Positions 24,834 to 33,628 of a stretch of 64,000 bases of DNA are shown piece after piece. The number at the start of each line of letters is the position of its first letter. The stretch's first letter is position 1. The position numbers and the translations under genes are program-made. The DNA comes from JAOAGA01 sp964540515. Lineage in GTDB: Bacteria; CALINM01. The DNA lies in assembly GCA_964540515.1 (NCBI GenBank), contig CAZIMS010000009.1:1-64000 (forward strand), in the 5' to 3' direction. The notes beneath the pieces are model-generated. The model was given only the letters and a program-made list of their open reading frames with translations. It was not told the DNA's origin and did no database searches.

Positions 24834-25390
24834 AAATCTGGCTCACTTCTCTTGCCAAGATTATATATAAGTAATGCCACATCGTAGCACTTGCCTGCTA
24901 AACTAATAAACCAATCTCTCAAAACACAATTAAATGTAAAACCAAGCTCAAGAAATGCTTTAATAACCTTTGATTGTTCTAACACTATCTCAGCCCAGAC
25001 AATTCTTAAACCGATCTTGTGGGCAATCTCTATCAACTCTTTTATCATAACTGTTCCTAATCCTAATCTTCTATAGTCAGGACTTATATATATTCTTAGC
25101 TGGGCAGAGTGCCTATGGCTATGTTTACCAAAATGTAACGTGGCGTTACCCACTAATTTTTCTCCATGAAAGGCAAGAAGAGGAAAAACAGTATTTAAAT
25201 CTATATCGTCAACCCACTTTTTTATAATATCTCTGTCTCTTACGTTGTGTCTGAGAAAAACTACATCTTCATCAGGTGCGGATTGATATAGATTAGCAAG
25301 TTGCTCATAATCGTCCTTCATAAGTGGTCTTAAAAGAACCTTTGTTTGATTATTTAAATTTACAAACTTCCTGTAGAGACTTAAGTTCAT
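24830..25390 (-). CDS. GNAT-family N-acetyltransferase
   Basis: This 186-residue protein shows the GNAT fold with the acetyl-CoA pyrophosphate loop RRLGLGTVMIK (about residues 108-118) preceded by the beta strand LRIYISPDY. The N-terminal part (LLRPLMKDDYEQLANLY) matches the usual start of the domain. The acceptor is not predictable. The 3' end overlaps the convergent DUF294 gene by four bases. It has no operon partner. Confidence 0.88.
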   Translation of the reverse strand: MNLSLYRKFVNLNNQTKVLLRPLMKDDYEQLANLYQSAPDEDVVFLRHNVRDRDIIKKWVDDIDLNTVFPLLAFHGEKLVGNATLHFGKHSHRHSAQLRIYISPDYRRLGLGTVMIKELIEIAHKIGLRIVWAEIVLEQSKVIKAFLELGFTFNCVLRDWFISLAGKCYDVALLIYNLGKRSEPDF

Positions 25391-25510
25391 AGCATCTTCT
25401 GTGTTTTGGTTTTATATATACTAATAACATCAAATATAAAAAAGTCAAGTTTAAATCATATCAGTCAACCACAAATAGAAATATCCGCTTTTTACACATT
25501 TAGAAATGTC

Positions 25511-25726
25511 CTATTTAGAAGAAAGTTTATTTCTCCAACTGTGGTCTTTTGGAGGAATATATTTCTTCTTTGGTTTGTAAGCTTTTTGTTATGGGCTATG
25601 ATAAAATCATTCCGCAATGCCCCTTTTGCCATCCTTCTTGTTTGCCGGGTGCTTACTCCTAACAGCTCTTAAGCCTTCTTCTGGTCTATCTCCTTGCACA
25701 AAAACCAGTGTATCACTTTTAACCTC
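25511..25726 (-). pseudogene. Decayed gene fragment, possibly a transposase C-terminus
   Basis: On the minus strand one frame reads EVKSDTLVFVQGDRPEEG, then AVRSKHPANKKDGKRG, and after in-frame TGA and TAA stops, KPKKKYIPPKDHSW before a TAG. The IPPxDHxW ending resembles the C-terminus of several transposase/integrase families. No intact transposase, terminal inverted repeats or target duplication are visible. The 410-base gap that contains it holds no other gene I can support. Confidence 0.3.
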
Positions 25727-25800
25727 TTAAATCATATCAATAATGTTTTGATATAAAAGGAGCGATTAGAAAGATAATAATATGAGTCAAATTAGTGATT

Positions 25801-26556
25801 TTAAACTCCACAAAATTTACAATCCCTTCTTTTAGGTACAGGAACCCGAAGTATCTCATGATTTTCACCCAGATACCATAATATCTCACCTTTAAGTGGA
25901 TTTTCCCAATTACAGATAAGTTTAATCGTTTCAATAGCAACAATACAACCTATTAGACCTGAAAAGGCTCCTAAGACAGAGAAACCAAACTCGTCCCAGT
26001 TTGGGTCTTCGTTAGGAAAGGCACAAAAATAACAGGCACTTTCATAGGGAATCATAGAAAAGACATGCCCCAACATGCCTGACATAGCACCATCTATCAT
26101 AGGAATTTTTGTCTTGATACAGGCTTCAGCAAGGTTTTTTCTTTCAAAAAAGTTAGGACGGGCAGAGATAGCCATATCACAGCCTTTTATTAGCTTCATT
26201 GTGTTATCATGCGTTAGTCTCTCATTATAGGTTATTATCTCTACAGAGCTGTTCAATCTATTGATAGCTTCTTTTGCTTGGTCAACTCTACTATAGCCAA
26301 CGAGTTGCTCTGACATAAGTATCTGTCTGTTTAAATCTGGCAGGTCAAGATCGCCATAATGGGCAAGAACTAATCTGCCAATACCTGCTGCAGCGAGGTA
26401 GAGTGCGCAGGTCCCTCCTACTCCTCCTACTCCTCCTACAAAGACTGTTTTTGATTTGAGAGTAATTTGGCAAGATTCATTAAAACTAGGTAGGCTAATC
26501 TGTCTTTTATATCTTTTTAGTTCATAATTGTTTAGAAGATATGCGTTGTCTTTCAT
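25801..26556 (-). CDS. hesA: HesA/MoeB/ThiF-family E1-like adenylyltransferase
   Basis: This 251-residue protein has the E1-like Rossmann nucleotide site GGVGGVGGTCALYLAAAG (about residues 41-58), the DLDLPDLNRQIL acidic/arginine motif, and two CxxC-type zinc pairs (CYFC near 191 and CKFC at the C-terminus). The family adenylates the C-terminus of small ubiquitin-like sulfur carriers. HesA homologues are repeatedly linked to nif clusters, where a role in cofactor metal or sulfur handling is suspected but not settled. It follows nifA after five bases, so it is probably the last gene of the nif operon. No sulfur-carrier gene is adjacent. Confidence 0.85.
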   Translation of the reverse strand: MKDNAYLLNNYELKRYKRQISLPSFNESCQITLKSKTVFVGGVGGVGGTCALYLAAAGIGRLVLAHYGDLDLPDLNRQILMSEQLVGYSRVDQAKEAINRLNSSVEIITYNERLTHDNTMKLIKGCDMAISARPNFFERKNLAEACIKTKIPMIDGAMSGMLGHVFSMIPYESACYFCAFPNEDPNWDEFGFSVLGAFSGLIGCIVAIETIKLICNWENPLKGEILWYLGENHEILRVPVPKRRDCKFCGV

Positions 26557-26561
26557 AGTAT

Positions 26562-28127
26562 TTATTTATCAATCTCTGTTTTTTTGATTCCATATTTAAT
26601 GATTTTGTAGCCAAGTTGCCTTTGGGTTATACCAAGCATACGTGCTGCCTTTGCTATTACACCTCCACTTTTTCTGAGAGCCTCAATTATTGTGTTTTTC
26701 TCTAAATCCTTTATAGTTTCCGTTAGGGAGCTTTCTTCATGCTTTTCTTTGTTGTTTATAAAATAGGTAAGCTGATTTTTTATAACCATAGGCAAATCCT
26801 TCACAGTTATTTTATTATTTTTTGCCATAATAACAAGTCGTTCTATTGTATTCTCAAGCTCCCTTACATTGCCTGGCCAGTCGTAATCAAGAAAAAGCTT
26901 TAATACATCATTTGTAATGGAAAGTGACTTTTTATTTTCTTCATTAAATTTTTTAAGAAAATGTTCAACCAAAACAGGGATATCATTTTTGCGCTCTCTC
27001 AATGGGGGTATAATGATAGGTACAACATTTAAACGATAATATAGGTCTTCCCTAAACTGGCCTCTTTTCATTAGTTCTTCAAGGTTTCTACTTGTAGCGG
27101 CAATAACTCTCACATCCACTTTAATGGTTTTTTCACCACCAACTCTTTCAAACTCTCTTTCTTGTAGGACTCTTAATATTTTTGGTTGTAATGAAAGGGG
27201 TAGATCGCCTATCTCATCTAAAAAAAGTGTTCCTCCGTTGGCAAGCTCAAAACGTCCTTTTCGAGCTGTTGTTGCGCCTGTAAAGGCACCCTTTTCATGG
27301 CCAAATAGTTCTGACTCTAAAAGACCTTCAGGGATTGAGGCGCAGTTAAATTTTACAAAGGGTTTATCGGAACGTGGACTCATGAAATGAATTGCCTTTG
27401 CTACCAACTCCTTCCCTGTGCCACTTTCTCCTAACAGAAGAACATTTGCTTTTGTAGGGGCTACTCGGTGGATTGATTCAAACACTATCTGCATTGCATC
27501 AGAAAGGGCTATCATGTTTTCCACCGAATATCTTGATTTGAGCTGATGTTTTAGCTCATCTCTCTCCTCTTCAAGGGCCCTTTTTTCTTTTTCAAACTCT
27601 ATCTTTTGTTTAACTGTTTGTGCTATTAGTGCTGAAACTATCTTTAAAAGTCTAAGATCTTCCTCAAAGGACACTTCTTTTTCATGCACTAACCTATCTA
27701 CGCTAAGCGCACCAAGTACCTCATTTTTAAATTTTATTGGCGTACTTATAAAGGCTATTTTTTCGTTCTTCTCTTTTCCTCTAGAGCCTGTCTTATTAAG
27801 GAAGGCAGGTTCTTCTCCAATATTTGGTATAATAATTGGCAAACCGTTCTTAACAACCTTTCCAATGATGCCTTCTCCTAAATTATATACCCCCTTTTCT
27901 GCCTCTTCTTTAGTCATACCATAGGCAGCGATAATCTTTATATGATCGCTAAATTTTAGTGCAATATTACCTTTCTTCATCTCAAGATAATCAGCGAGCA
28001 TTCGTAAGACGCCTCTTAGAGTGGAAGATAGATCTAACGAGCTACTTAGTATATTACTTATCTCGTAGAGTGTTGTTAGCTCAAATTTTGCTATTTTTAG
28101 TCTATCTTTGCCTTTATGGTTTGCCAT
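26562..28127 (-). CDS. nifA: NifA, sigma-54-dependent activator of nitrogen fixation genes
   Basis: This 521-residue activator has an N-terminal GAF sensor domain (about 30-175), a coiled linker, and a AAA+ domain with Walker A GESGTGKE (233-240) and the sigma-54-contacting GAFTGA (280-285). A C-terminal Fis-type helix-turn-helix (about 480-521) carries AKAARMLGITQRQLGYKI, a NifA-typical recognition region. The cysteine pair in the linker before the DNA-binding domain, typical of oxygen-sensitive proteobacterial NifA, is absent. A sigma-54 promoter and NifA site lie upstream of nifH, so it probably controls its own long operon. Confidence 0.95.
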   Translation of the reverse strand: MANHKGKDRLKIAKFELTTLYEISNILSSSLDLSSTLRGVLRMLADYLEMKKGNIALKFSDHIKIIAAYGMTKEEAEKGVYNLGEGIIGKVVKNGLPIIIPNIGEEPAFLNKTGSRGKEKNEKIAFISTPIKFKNEVLGALSVDRLVHEKEVSFEEDLRLLKIVSALIAQTVKQKIEFEKEKRALEEERDELKHQLKSRYSVENMIALSDAMQIVFESIHRVAPTKANVLLLGESGTGKELVAKAIHFMSPRSDKPFVKFNCASIPEGLLESELFGHEKGAFTGATTARKGRFELANGGTLFLDEIGDLPLSLQPKILRVLQEREFERVGGEKTIKVDVRVIAATSRNLEELMKRGQFREDLYYRLNVVPIIIPPLRERKNDIPVLVEHFLKKFNEENKKSLSITNDVLKLFLDYDWPGNVRELENTIERLVIMAKNNKITVKDLPMVIKNQLTYFINNKEKHEESSLTETIKDLEKNTIIEALRKSGGVIAKAARMLGITQRQLGYKIIKYGIKKTEIDK

Positions 28128-28154
28128 TTAAATCCTCATAATAATAATATTAGT

Positions 28155-28430
28155 TCAAAGCTCAATAAAAGTTTGGCATTTTTTGGGGCAAACCTTTGAA
28201 CAGGCTTCACAACCTATACAAAAACCCTTTTCTAATATTGACATAACCATGTTTCCCATATTATCTCCGTACTCATCGTCGCCTTCAAAGGGTTTCTCTA
28301 TGAGCTCTAAGACACCCCTTCCACATACCTTAAAACATCTTCCACAACCGATACACTTTTCTGGATCAATAGATTCTAAAAATCTTGGTATCCAAAAGGT
28401 TCCATCCCTTCTTATACATTTTATAGACAT
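28155..28430 (-). CDS. fdxB: nif-associated 2[4Fe-4S] ferredoxin (FdxB/ferredoxin III type)
   Basis: This 91-residue ferredoxin has two cluster-binding motifs: CIGCGRCFKVC near residues 27-37 and CIGCEACSKVC near 71-81, separated by an acidic 30-residue insert. The N-terminal GTFWIPRFLESID segment and the insert are typical of the nif-specific ferredoxin III family. It may carry electrons to nitrogenase or to the cofactor assembly machinery. AAGGAGG precedes its ATG, and it lies between nifI2 and nifA on the same strand. Confidence 0.93.
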   Translation of the reverse strand: MSIKCIRRDGTFWIPRFLESIDPEKCIGCGRCFKVCGRGVLELIEKPFEGDDEYGDNMGNMVMSILEKGFCIGCEACSKVCPKKCQTFIEL

Positions 28431-28442
28431 ATTTACCTCCTT

Positions 28443-28859
28443 TTATACAACTGCTATCTTACCCTTTTCTCCAGTTCTTATACGAACTACATCTTCTATC
28501 GGCATAACAAATATCTTACCATCTCCTGCCTTTCCTGTCTTATTAACATCAATAATTGTTTTTATAACTTCCTTAACTTTTTCATCATCTACAACTATAA
28601 ATAGCATTTTTTTGGGAACGTAAAGAGCTGGTTTTGGCAGAGAATGTTCTAATGCGTAGGTTGAAGGGGTAGGTACTACCTTAATATTTCCTGGGAAACA
28701 GTCGGAAAGCTCAGTATCTACAGTTTCCACAAGAGAGCCCCTCTGCTTACCTCTTCCCTCAACACTTTGCAAGGTCATTGAAGGAACACCTATGTTTTCT
28801 AAGGCTCTTTTAGTAAGCTCCACCTTATCTCTTCTGATTATTGCGCATATCTCTTTCAT
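28443..28859 (-). CDS. nifI2: NifI2, PII-like regulator of nitrogenase activity
   Basis: This 138-residue PII-family protein carries a T-loop region longer than in GlnB, as usual for NifI2. Visible family features are EGRGKQRGSLVE and the C-terminal GKAGDGKIFVMPIEDVVRIRTGE. In methanogens NifI1 and NifI2 form a complex that blocks dinitrogenase when ammonium is present and is released by 2-oxoglutarate. The start overlaps the end of nifI1 as ATGA, consistent with co-synthesis of the two subunits. Confidence 0.94.
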   Translation of the reverse strand: MKEICAIIRRDKVELTKRALENIGVPSMTLQSVEGRGKQRGSLVETVDTELSDCFPGNIKVVPTPSTYALEHSLPKPALYVPKKMLFIVVDDEKVKEVIKTIIDVNKTGKAGDGKIFVMPIEDVVRIRTGEKGKIAVV

Positions 28860-29173
28860 AGCCCCTCCTCACCTGTACGGATAGTATAGGCTGTCTCAAC
28901 AGGACTAACAAAAACCTTACCATCACCAATAAATCCAGTTCTTGCCTTCTCCATAATGATATTAATTACCCTATCTACGTCTTTGTCCTCAACAACCATC
29001 ATAATTTGTAATTTAGGTAGCTCATCATAGTGAATTGGTCCTACCTGCAGTCCCTTCTGCTTTCCTCTACCAAAGACAGCCATCTTTGTCAATGCTGGAA
29101 ATCCTGCACCTTCTAAGGCAAGTACAACTTCCTGTTCTTTTTCTGGTCTTACAAAAGCCCTAATCATCTTCAT
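28856..29173 (-). CDS. nifI1: NifI1, PII-like regulator of nitrogenase activity
   Basis: This 105-residue PII-family protein begins MKMIRAFVRPEKE, carries the short T-loop FGRGKQKGLQVG, and ends GFIGDGKVFVSPVETAYTIRTGE. Its length and pairing with NifI2 identify it as NifI1. It should partner NifI2 in switching nitrogenase off under nitrogen excess. A GGAGG lies just before the ATG. The location downstream of nifX is unusual: nifI genes normally sit between nifH and nifD. Confidence 0.94.
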   Translation of the reverse strand: MKMIRAFVRPEKEQEVVLALEGAGFPALTKMAVFGRGKQKGLQVGPIHYDELPKLQIMMVVEDKDVDRVINIIMEKARTGFIGDGKVFVSPVETAYTIRTGEEGL

Positions 29174-29189
29174 CTTTAATTCCTCCTTT

Positions 29190-29576
29190 TTATTTTGATT
29201 TTTCTAACCATGGTATAGACTTACTTTTTATTGTTTCTAACAATTTGCCAAGGTGATCAACAATTTTGTCATTTTCTTTAGCTTTTACTGGCATTATCCC
29301 TCTTCTTGCAAGACGAGCAGCAGAAGGTCCTCCTATCTCGGTTATGTAAATTACCTTACAATCAGAGAGCTTACTTACCTTTGCTTCTACAGCATCATCG
29401 TGTTCTGCCCCCATACCTCTGGTGCTTTCTACTTTTTCGTCTCTACCATCTCCAAAAAAACGGGACTCTAAGAACTTGTAACCTTCCTTCGTAACCTCAT
29501 ATATATCAAACCTTCCACATCGACCAAAATGCTCATTCGCATAGGTTCCATCTGTTGTTGCAAAAGCTACTTTCAT
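29190..29576 (-). CDS. nifX: NifX-family iron-molybdenum cofactor-binding protein
   Basis: This 128-residue single-domain protein belongs to the NifX/NafY dinitrogenase cofactor-binding family. It has MKVAFATTDG at the start, NEHFGRCGRFDIYEV, and IGGPSAARLARRGIMPVK in the core. NifX binds NifB-cofactor and related precursors in transit to NifEN. That fits its position directly after nifEN, whose stop it overlaps as ATGA. Relatives with the same fold serve other Mo or Fe-S functions, but the context makes NifX the best call. Confidence 0.9.
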   Translation of the reverse strand: MKVAFATTDGTYANEHFGRCGRFDIYEVTKEGYKFLESRFFGDGRDEKVESTRGMGAEHDDAVEAKVSKLSDCKVIYITEIGGPSAARLARRGIMPVKAKENDKIVDHLGKLLETIKSKSIPWLEKSK

Positions 29577-32155
29577 AATTCACCTCCTAATATTTTATTT
29601 ACAATTTCCCTCAAAAGGTTTATGCTCCCCTTATAACCAATAGTTGTTCTCTGGGCATGACCAAAATCACTATAAGAGGGATAGCCGTATTGGAGTAAGG
29701 GTATGTTAAATTTTTTAGCTAAATGTCTTGCTCTTGAGTTTGAGATCCAGATGTCTGCATGGATATCTAAATCTGTTAAATCTCCAACAATAACCTCCTC
29801 AGCACAAATTGAATGCTTACCTAAACTATCATTTGGTATCACACACTTTGTAACTTTCATCCCGCATTCTGTGAGAAATCTTGAAAACTGTATAGCCTGA
29901 TCACTTTCAAGAGCCATGCTTGCCTTTTTACCGGAGATATGAAACTGGGCATCCTTTAGGAGATCTAAAAAAATCTTTCTTTCTCTTTCTACCCTTTGGT
30001 TTGTCTTCTTTTTCGAAAGTAGTTGGAGAATATTTAAAAAATTCTCAGTACCAGATAGCCCAGTGATGTTATCTAATAATGTGTATCCTATACCTGTTAG
30101 TTCCTTTAATTTTTTTCCGACACCTTCAAGGCTTAAACCAACAACTATGCTCCATTTGTTATCCCTAATTGATAAAATATCTTTTAAAGATGTTCCTCCA
30201 CAGGTAAGTCCACTAAAGGATTCTCTGCTTCCATCAAGACATCCTAAATCAGGGATCATCAATGGATAAAGGCCAAAGTCTTCTAATATGTACCTTATTT
30301 CATTAAAATCAGCAGGAGTTAAGTGAGAACCAAGAATCACATTAATTTTATTCTCACTCTTATTTTTTGGTATATCAAGTTGCTCATTAGTTGATAGTGT
30401 AATTAATGATTCAATAGCCTTTGCATAGCCTTCTTCTAATCCACCTTCATAGTCTGGTGTAGCTACGGTTACAATCTTTGTCTTATTGTCTAACGTTCTT
30501 ACAGCACTTTCTAATAGGGCTCCTCTTACCTCAGAAAGGCTACTTGAGAGGACGGAGATTAGTTCGGGCTTCTGTTTATTAATAACATCAGAGATTGTTT
30601 CTTCTAAACGTTCTTCGCTACCTAAAATTACCTCTTCAGAAAAGAGTTTTGTGGTGTTTATTACTATTGGTTCGCAAAAATGTCTAATTAGCATAACCTT
30701 GCTTAAAAAACTACAACCCTGCGCTCCATGTATAATAGGTACTGTTTTATCTATTCCCTGAAAGGCTAAAGCTGCCCCAAGAGTAGAGGGTAGCTTAAAG
30801 GGGTCTTCGCTATAAGATTTTTTGTTATTCACTATCTTTGGAACTGGGAAGATAAAATTTTTTTTGAGATTACCATAAAACAATAAGGCCTTTGTAATAT
30901 CATCAGCTAAGTTGAAAAAGCCTTTTATCCCTGCGTATTTTTTATCCCTTTCTTGATTAACATCAACGAAGGGGATATTTTCTTTTATTGCTAAGTATTT
31001 GTTTCTTCCGCCAGCAATGAGCATCTCTGCCTTTGTCTCGTTAAGAAGCCTTCTTATAGAGGAGGCATCGGAAGATTCTGTAACAATTGCATCATTTCTT
31101 AAAAGCTCTTTTGCTTTTTTTTCATCTTCATAGCTCGACTTCTTAGTTATTAAAGCTGATACCTCAATACCCATATCTCTCAAGGCCGATATTAGAGACC
31201 AGCTCTTCAAACCACCAGAATATAAAACAGCCTTTTTCCCCTTAAGTATTTCATAATCCTTAAGCCCTTCCTCAACCTTTGACCTTAAATCTCCAATTGC
31301 TGAGTCAACGTTTTTCTCAAAGGTAGGGTTATTAAACTTTTTTGCTATAGTTCGTAGACTCTTAGTTATCTCTGTTGGACCATAAAAGGATACATCTACA
31401 TAATCTATGTTATATTTACTTTCCATTGCCTCAGCAACATTAATAAGAGCTCTGCCGCAGAAAAGCAAGTTTAGCCTTGCTCTGTGGGCATATCTTATCT
31501 CATCAAAGCTTGCTTTTCCGGTAATACGAGATAGCACCTTAAGCCCTACAGATGTTAAAATATCTTCTATCTCATCCATATCTCCTGCAATATTGTATTC
31601 CCCTATGATATTTACATAGTCATCCGTTGGATGGGATGGCTCCTTTGTACCAATCACATATCTTAATAAGGCATCCCCTGCAATTCTATTACCTAAATTT
31701 TTTGGACCAACAAATCCAGGAGCGATAACAGGCACAACTGTTTTCCCTAACCTTTTTGTAATATCAGAACAGACAGATTCAATATCTTCTCCGGTCAGTC
31801 CTGAGATACAGGTTGCATAAACAAAAACTCCAGAGGGGTTGTGTTTTTTTATCACTTCGGTTATGGCTTCTTTTAGCTTTTCTATACCACCATAGACAAT
31901 ATCAAGCTCATTCATATCTGTAGTTAGTCCTTTGCAAAGAAAAGGTCCTTTGTCAGATCTTGCACCTCTGCCATCCCATGAGTAACTGCAACAGGTTATG
32001 GGACCATGAATTATATGGGCTGCATCAGCTATGGGCTGTAAAACTATTAATGCTCCGTCTAAGGCACAGGACTCTCCACCACGGGAACGGCAAATCTTAT
32101 GGTTTCCTTTTGATTCACAACTGTTGCTAAAGAGTGTCTCGTTGGCTAAGGTCAT
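29573..32155 (-). CDS. nifEN: Fused NifE-NifN cofactor scaffold protein
   Basis: This 860-residue single frame joins NifE (about 1-430) directly to NifN (about 445-860). The NifE half has cluster-ligand cysteines around C30, C55 and C116 and ATCISGLTGEDIESVC. The NifN half begins LPSTLGAALAFQGI and has IIHGAQGCSFL (C481), a typical P-cluster-like ligand position. The junction is a short stretch near residues 430-450 with no long linker. NifEN is the scaffold where NifB-cofactor matures with Mo and homocitrate. Usually these are two genes. AAGGAGC precedes the ATG. modA lies ten bases upstream. Confidence 0.95.
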   Translation of the reverse strand: MTLANETLFSNSCESKGNHKICRSRGGESCALDGALIVLQPIADAAHIIHGPITCCSYSWDGRGARSDKGPFLCKGLTTDMNELDIVYGGIEKLKEAITEVIKKHNPSGVFVYATCISGLTGEDIESVCSDITKRLGKTVVPVIAPGFVGPKNLGNRIAGDALLRYVIGTKEPSHPTDDYVNIIGEYNIAGDMDEIEDILTSVGLKVLSRITGKASFDEIRYAHRARLNLLFCGRALINVAEAMESKYNIDYVDVSFYGPTEITKSLRTIAKKFNNPTFEKNVDSAIGDLRSKVEEGLKDYEILKGKKAVLYSGGLKSWSLISALRDMGIEVSALITKKSSYEDEKKAKELLRNDAIVTESSDASSIRRLLNETKAEMLIAGGRNKYLAIKENIPFVDVNQERDKKYAGIKGFFNLADDITKALLFYGNLKKNFIFPVPKIVNNKKSYSEDPFKLPSTLGAALAFQGIDKTVPIIHGAQGCSFLSKVMLIRHFCEPIVINTTKLFSEEVILGSEERLEETISDVINKQKPELISVLSSSLSEVRGALLESAVRTLDNKTKIVTVATPDYEGGLEEGYAKAIESLITLSTNEQLDIPKNKSENKINVILGSHLTPADFNEIRYILEDFGLYPLMIPDLGCLDGSRESFSGLTCGGTSLKDILSIRDNKWSIVVGLSLEGVGKKLKELTGIGYTLLDNITGLSGTENFLNILQLLSKKKTNQRVERERKIFLDLLKDAQFHISGKKASMALESDQAIQFSRFLTECGMKVTKCVIPNDSLGKHSICAEEVIVGDLTDLDIHADIWISNSRARHLAKKFNIPLLQYGYPSYSDFGHAQRTTIGYKGSINLLREIVNKILGGEL

Positions 32156-32165
32156 TAATAGCTCC

Positions 32166-32900
32166 TTAAGGTAGATTAAAGCCAGTGCTTGTTAAAATGT
32201 TTTTACCCTCTTGAGACATCAAAAAATCTATATACTTCTGAGCCATTTCTTTATTTTTTGAGTCCTTTATAATTGCGATGGCAAAAACTATGGGTGAATG
32301 GGAGTTAGTATCTACTTTAAGCAAAAGATTTAGTTTATTTCTATTTTGATAAAACTCACTCATATATAAAAAAGCAGCTTCAACTTCTCCTCTCACTATG
32401 TAATCTGCAGCCTGTCTTACGTTCTCTACATATATTATTTTTTCAAGGAGTTCTTTTTTTAGGTTGTAATGATTCAACACTTCATCGGTATATCTTCCTA
32501 AAGGAGATGTCTTTGGATTTGGGACAGCAATTTTTCTAAAGTTGGCCAGCTCTTTTATTGATTCCATAGGTTTTATGTTTTTGTTACCAGCTATAACAAG
32601 AGAGTTTTTCGCAAAGACCTTTGAGACATTCTTTTCTACTCTTCCAGTTTTTATGAGTTCTTCAATCTCCTTTAAGCCTGCGGAAGCAAAAATGTCTACT
32701 GGAGCACCTTTATCTATCTGAGTCTTTAAACTTCCTGACGGACCAAAGTGAAAATTAATCTTCATACCATAGATAGATTCAAATCTTTTACCTATCAACA
32801 AGAAAGTGTCTTTAAGAGCGGTAGCCGAAGAGATATACATATCAGATGCAAGTACAAGGGAAGGCGTAAAAAATATTATAAATATCAGAGAAAAAATCAT
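32166..32900 (-). CDS. modA: Molybdate ABC transporter periplasmic binding protein
   Basis: This 244-residue protein has a signal peptide (residues 1-18, cleavage after VLA) followed by the ModA fold: ISSATALKDTFLLIGKRFE, FGPSGSLKTQIDKGAPVDIF, IAGNKNIKP and PNPKTSPLGRYTDEVL. It captures molybdate or tungstate in the periplasm for ModB and ModC. The ATG overlaps the modC stop as ATGA. The gene sits directly before nifEN, where molybdenum enters the cofactor pathway. Confidence 0.94.
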   Translation of the reverse strand: MIFSLIFIIFFTPSLVLASDMYISSATALKDTFLLIGKRFESIYGMKINFHFGPSGSLKTQIDKGAPVDIFASAGLKEIEELIKTGRVEKNVSKVFAKNSLVIAGNKNIKPMESIKELANFRKIAVPNPKTSPLGRYTDEVLNHYNLKKELLEKIIYVENVRQAADYIVRGEVEAAFLYMSEFYQNRNKLNLLLKVDTNSHSPIVFAIAIIKDSKNKEMAQKYIDFLMSQEGKNILTSTGFNLP

Positions 32901-33628
32901 ATCCTGCCACCTGTGATTAATAATTCCGACTTTTTAAGTGGCATCTCAAGGGCTTCAAGATTATCAATTAGGCTTTCCTCAAAATCATACTTGTGACTCA
33001 AATGTTTTATAGATCCCATGGAATAAAAAATAATTTTGTCAGACATAAATATAGCCTCTGACATGTCATGGGTTACAAGAACAACTGGTATGTTTAAACA
33101 TCTCTTTATCTCTAATACAAGCTCTCTCATATTACTTTTTAATTTGCTATCAAGCATGCTAAAGGGCTCATCAAGAAGAAGTAGAGATGGTTCACCAATT
33201 ATTGCCCTTGCCAAAGCCACCCTTTGCTTCTGTCCTCCTGATAATTCATGGGGGTAATGGTTTTCATAGCCAAAAAGCCCCATTTTGTTAATAAGGCTTT
33301 GAACTTTTTTTTCATCCTTTTCTTTCCTTATACCATACTCAATGTTTTGTCTTACTGTCATATGGGGGAAAAGTGATAGATTTTGACTTACATAACCTAT
33401 CTTTCTTTTTTGGGGAGGGATGTTTATCTTTTTTTCTGAATCGAAAAAGATGGTATCTTCGCAAATAATTTTACCAGAATCAGGTTTAACAAAGCCTGCT
33501 ATCATATTAATAGTTGACGTTTTTCCAGCACCTGAGGGACCAAAAAGTACTACTAACTCATTACCGATCTCCCAAGATATATTGATCTCGAATTTTAACA
33601 TACGCTTCTTTATGTCTATTTTTAGCAT
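32897..33628 (-). CDS. modC: Molybdate ABC transporter ATP-binding protein, short form
   Basis: This 243-residue ABC ATPase shows Walker A GPSGAGKTS (about 30-38), signature HELSGGQKQRVALARA, Walker B LLLLDEPFSMLD and the H-loop VLVTHDMSEA. Classical ModC is about 350 residues and ends in a molybdate-binding MOP/TOBE domain. Here only about 50 residues follow the H-loop, so that regulatory domain is absent. The start overlaps modB by seven bases. It energises molybdate import through ModB. Confidence 0.93.
   Translation of the reverse strand: MLKIDIKKRMLKFEINISWEIGNELVVLFGPSGAGKTSTINMIAGFVKPDSGKIICEDTIFFDSEKKINIPPQKRKIGYVSQNLSLFPHMTVRQNIEYGIRKEKDEKKVQSLINKMGLFGYENHYPHELSGGQKQRVALARAIIGEPSLLLLDEPFSMLDSKLKSNMRELVLEIKRCLNIPVVLVTHDMSEAIFMSDKIIFYSMGSIKHLSHKYDFEESLIDNLEALEMPLKKSELLITGGRI

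Noticed and set aside
25406..25672. An 88-codon plus-strand frame
   Set aside because: Its translation looks like low-complexity antisense of the minus-strand fragment at 25511-25726, with no ribosome binding site or recognisable domain.
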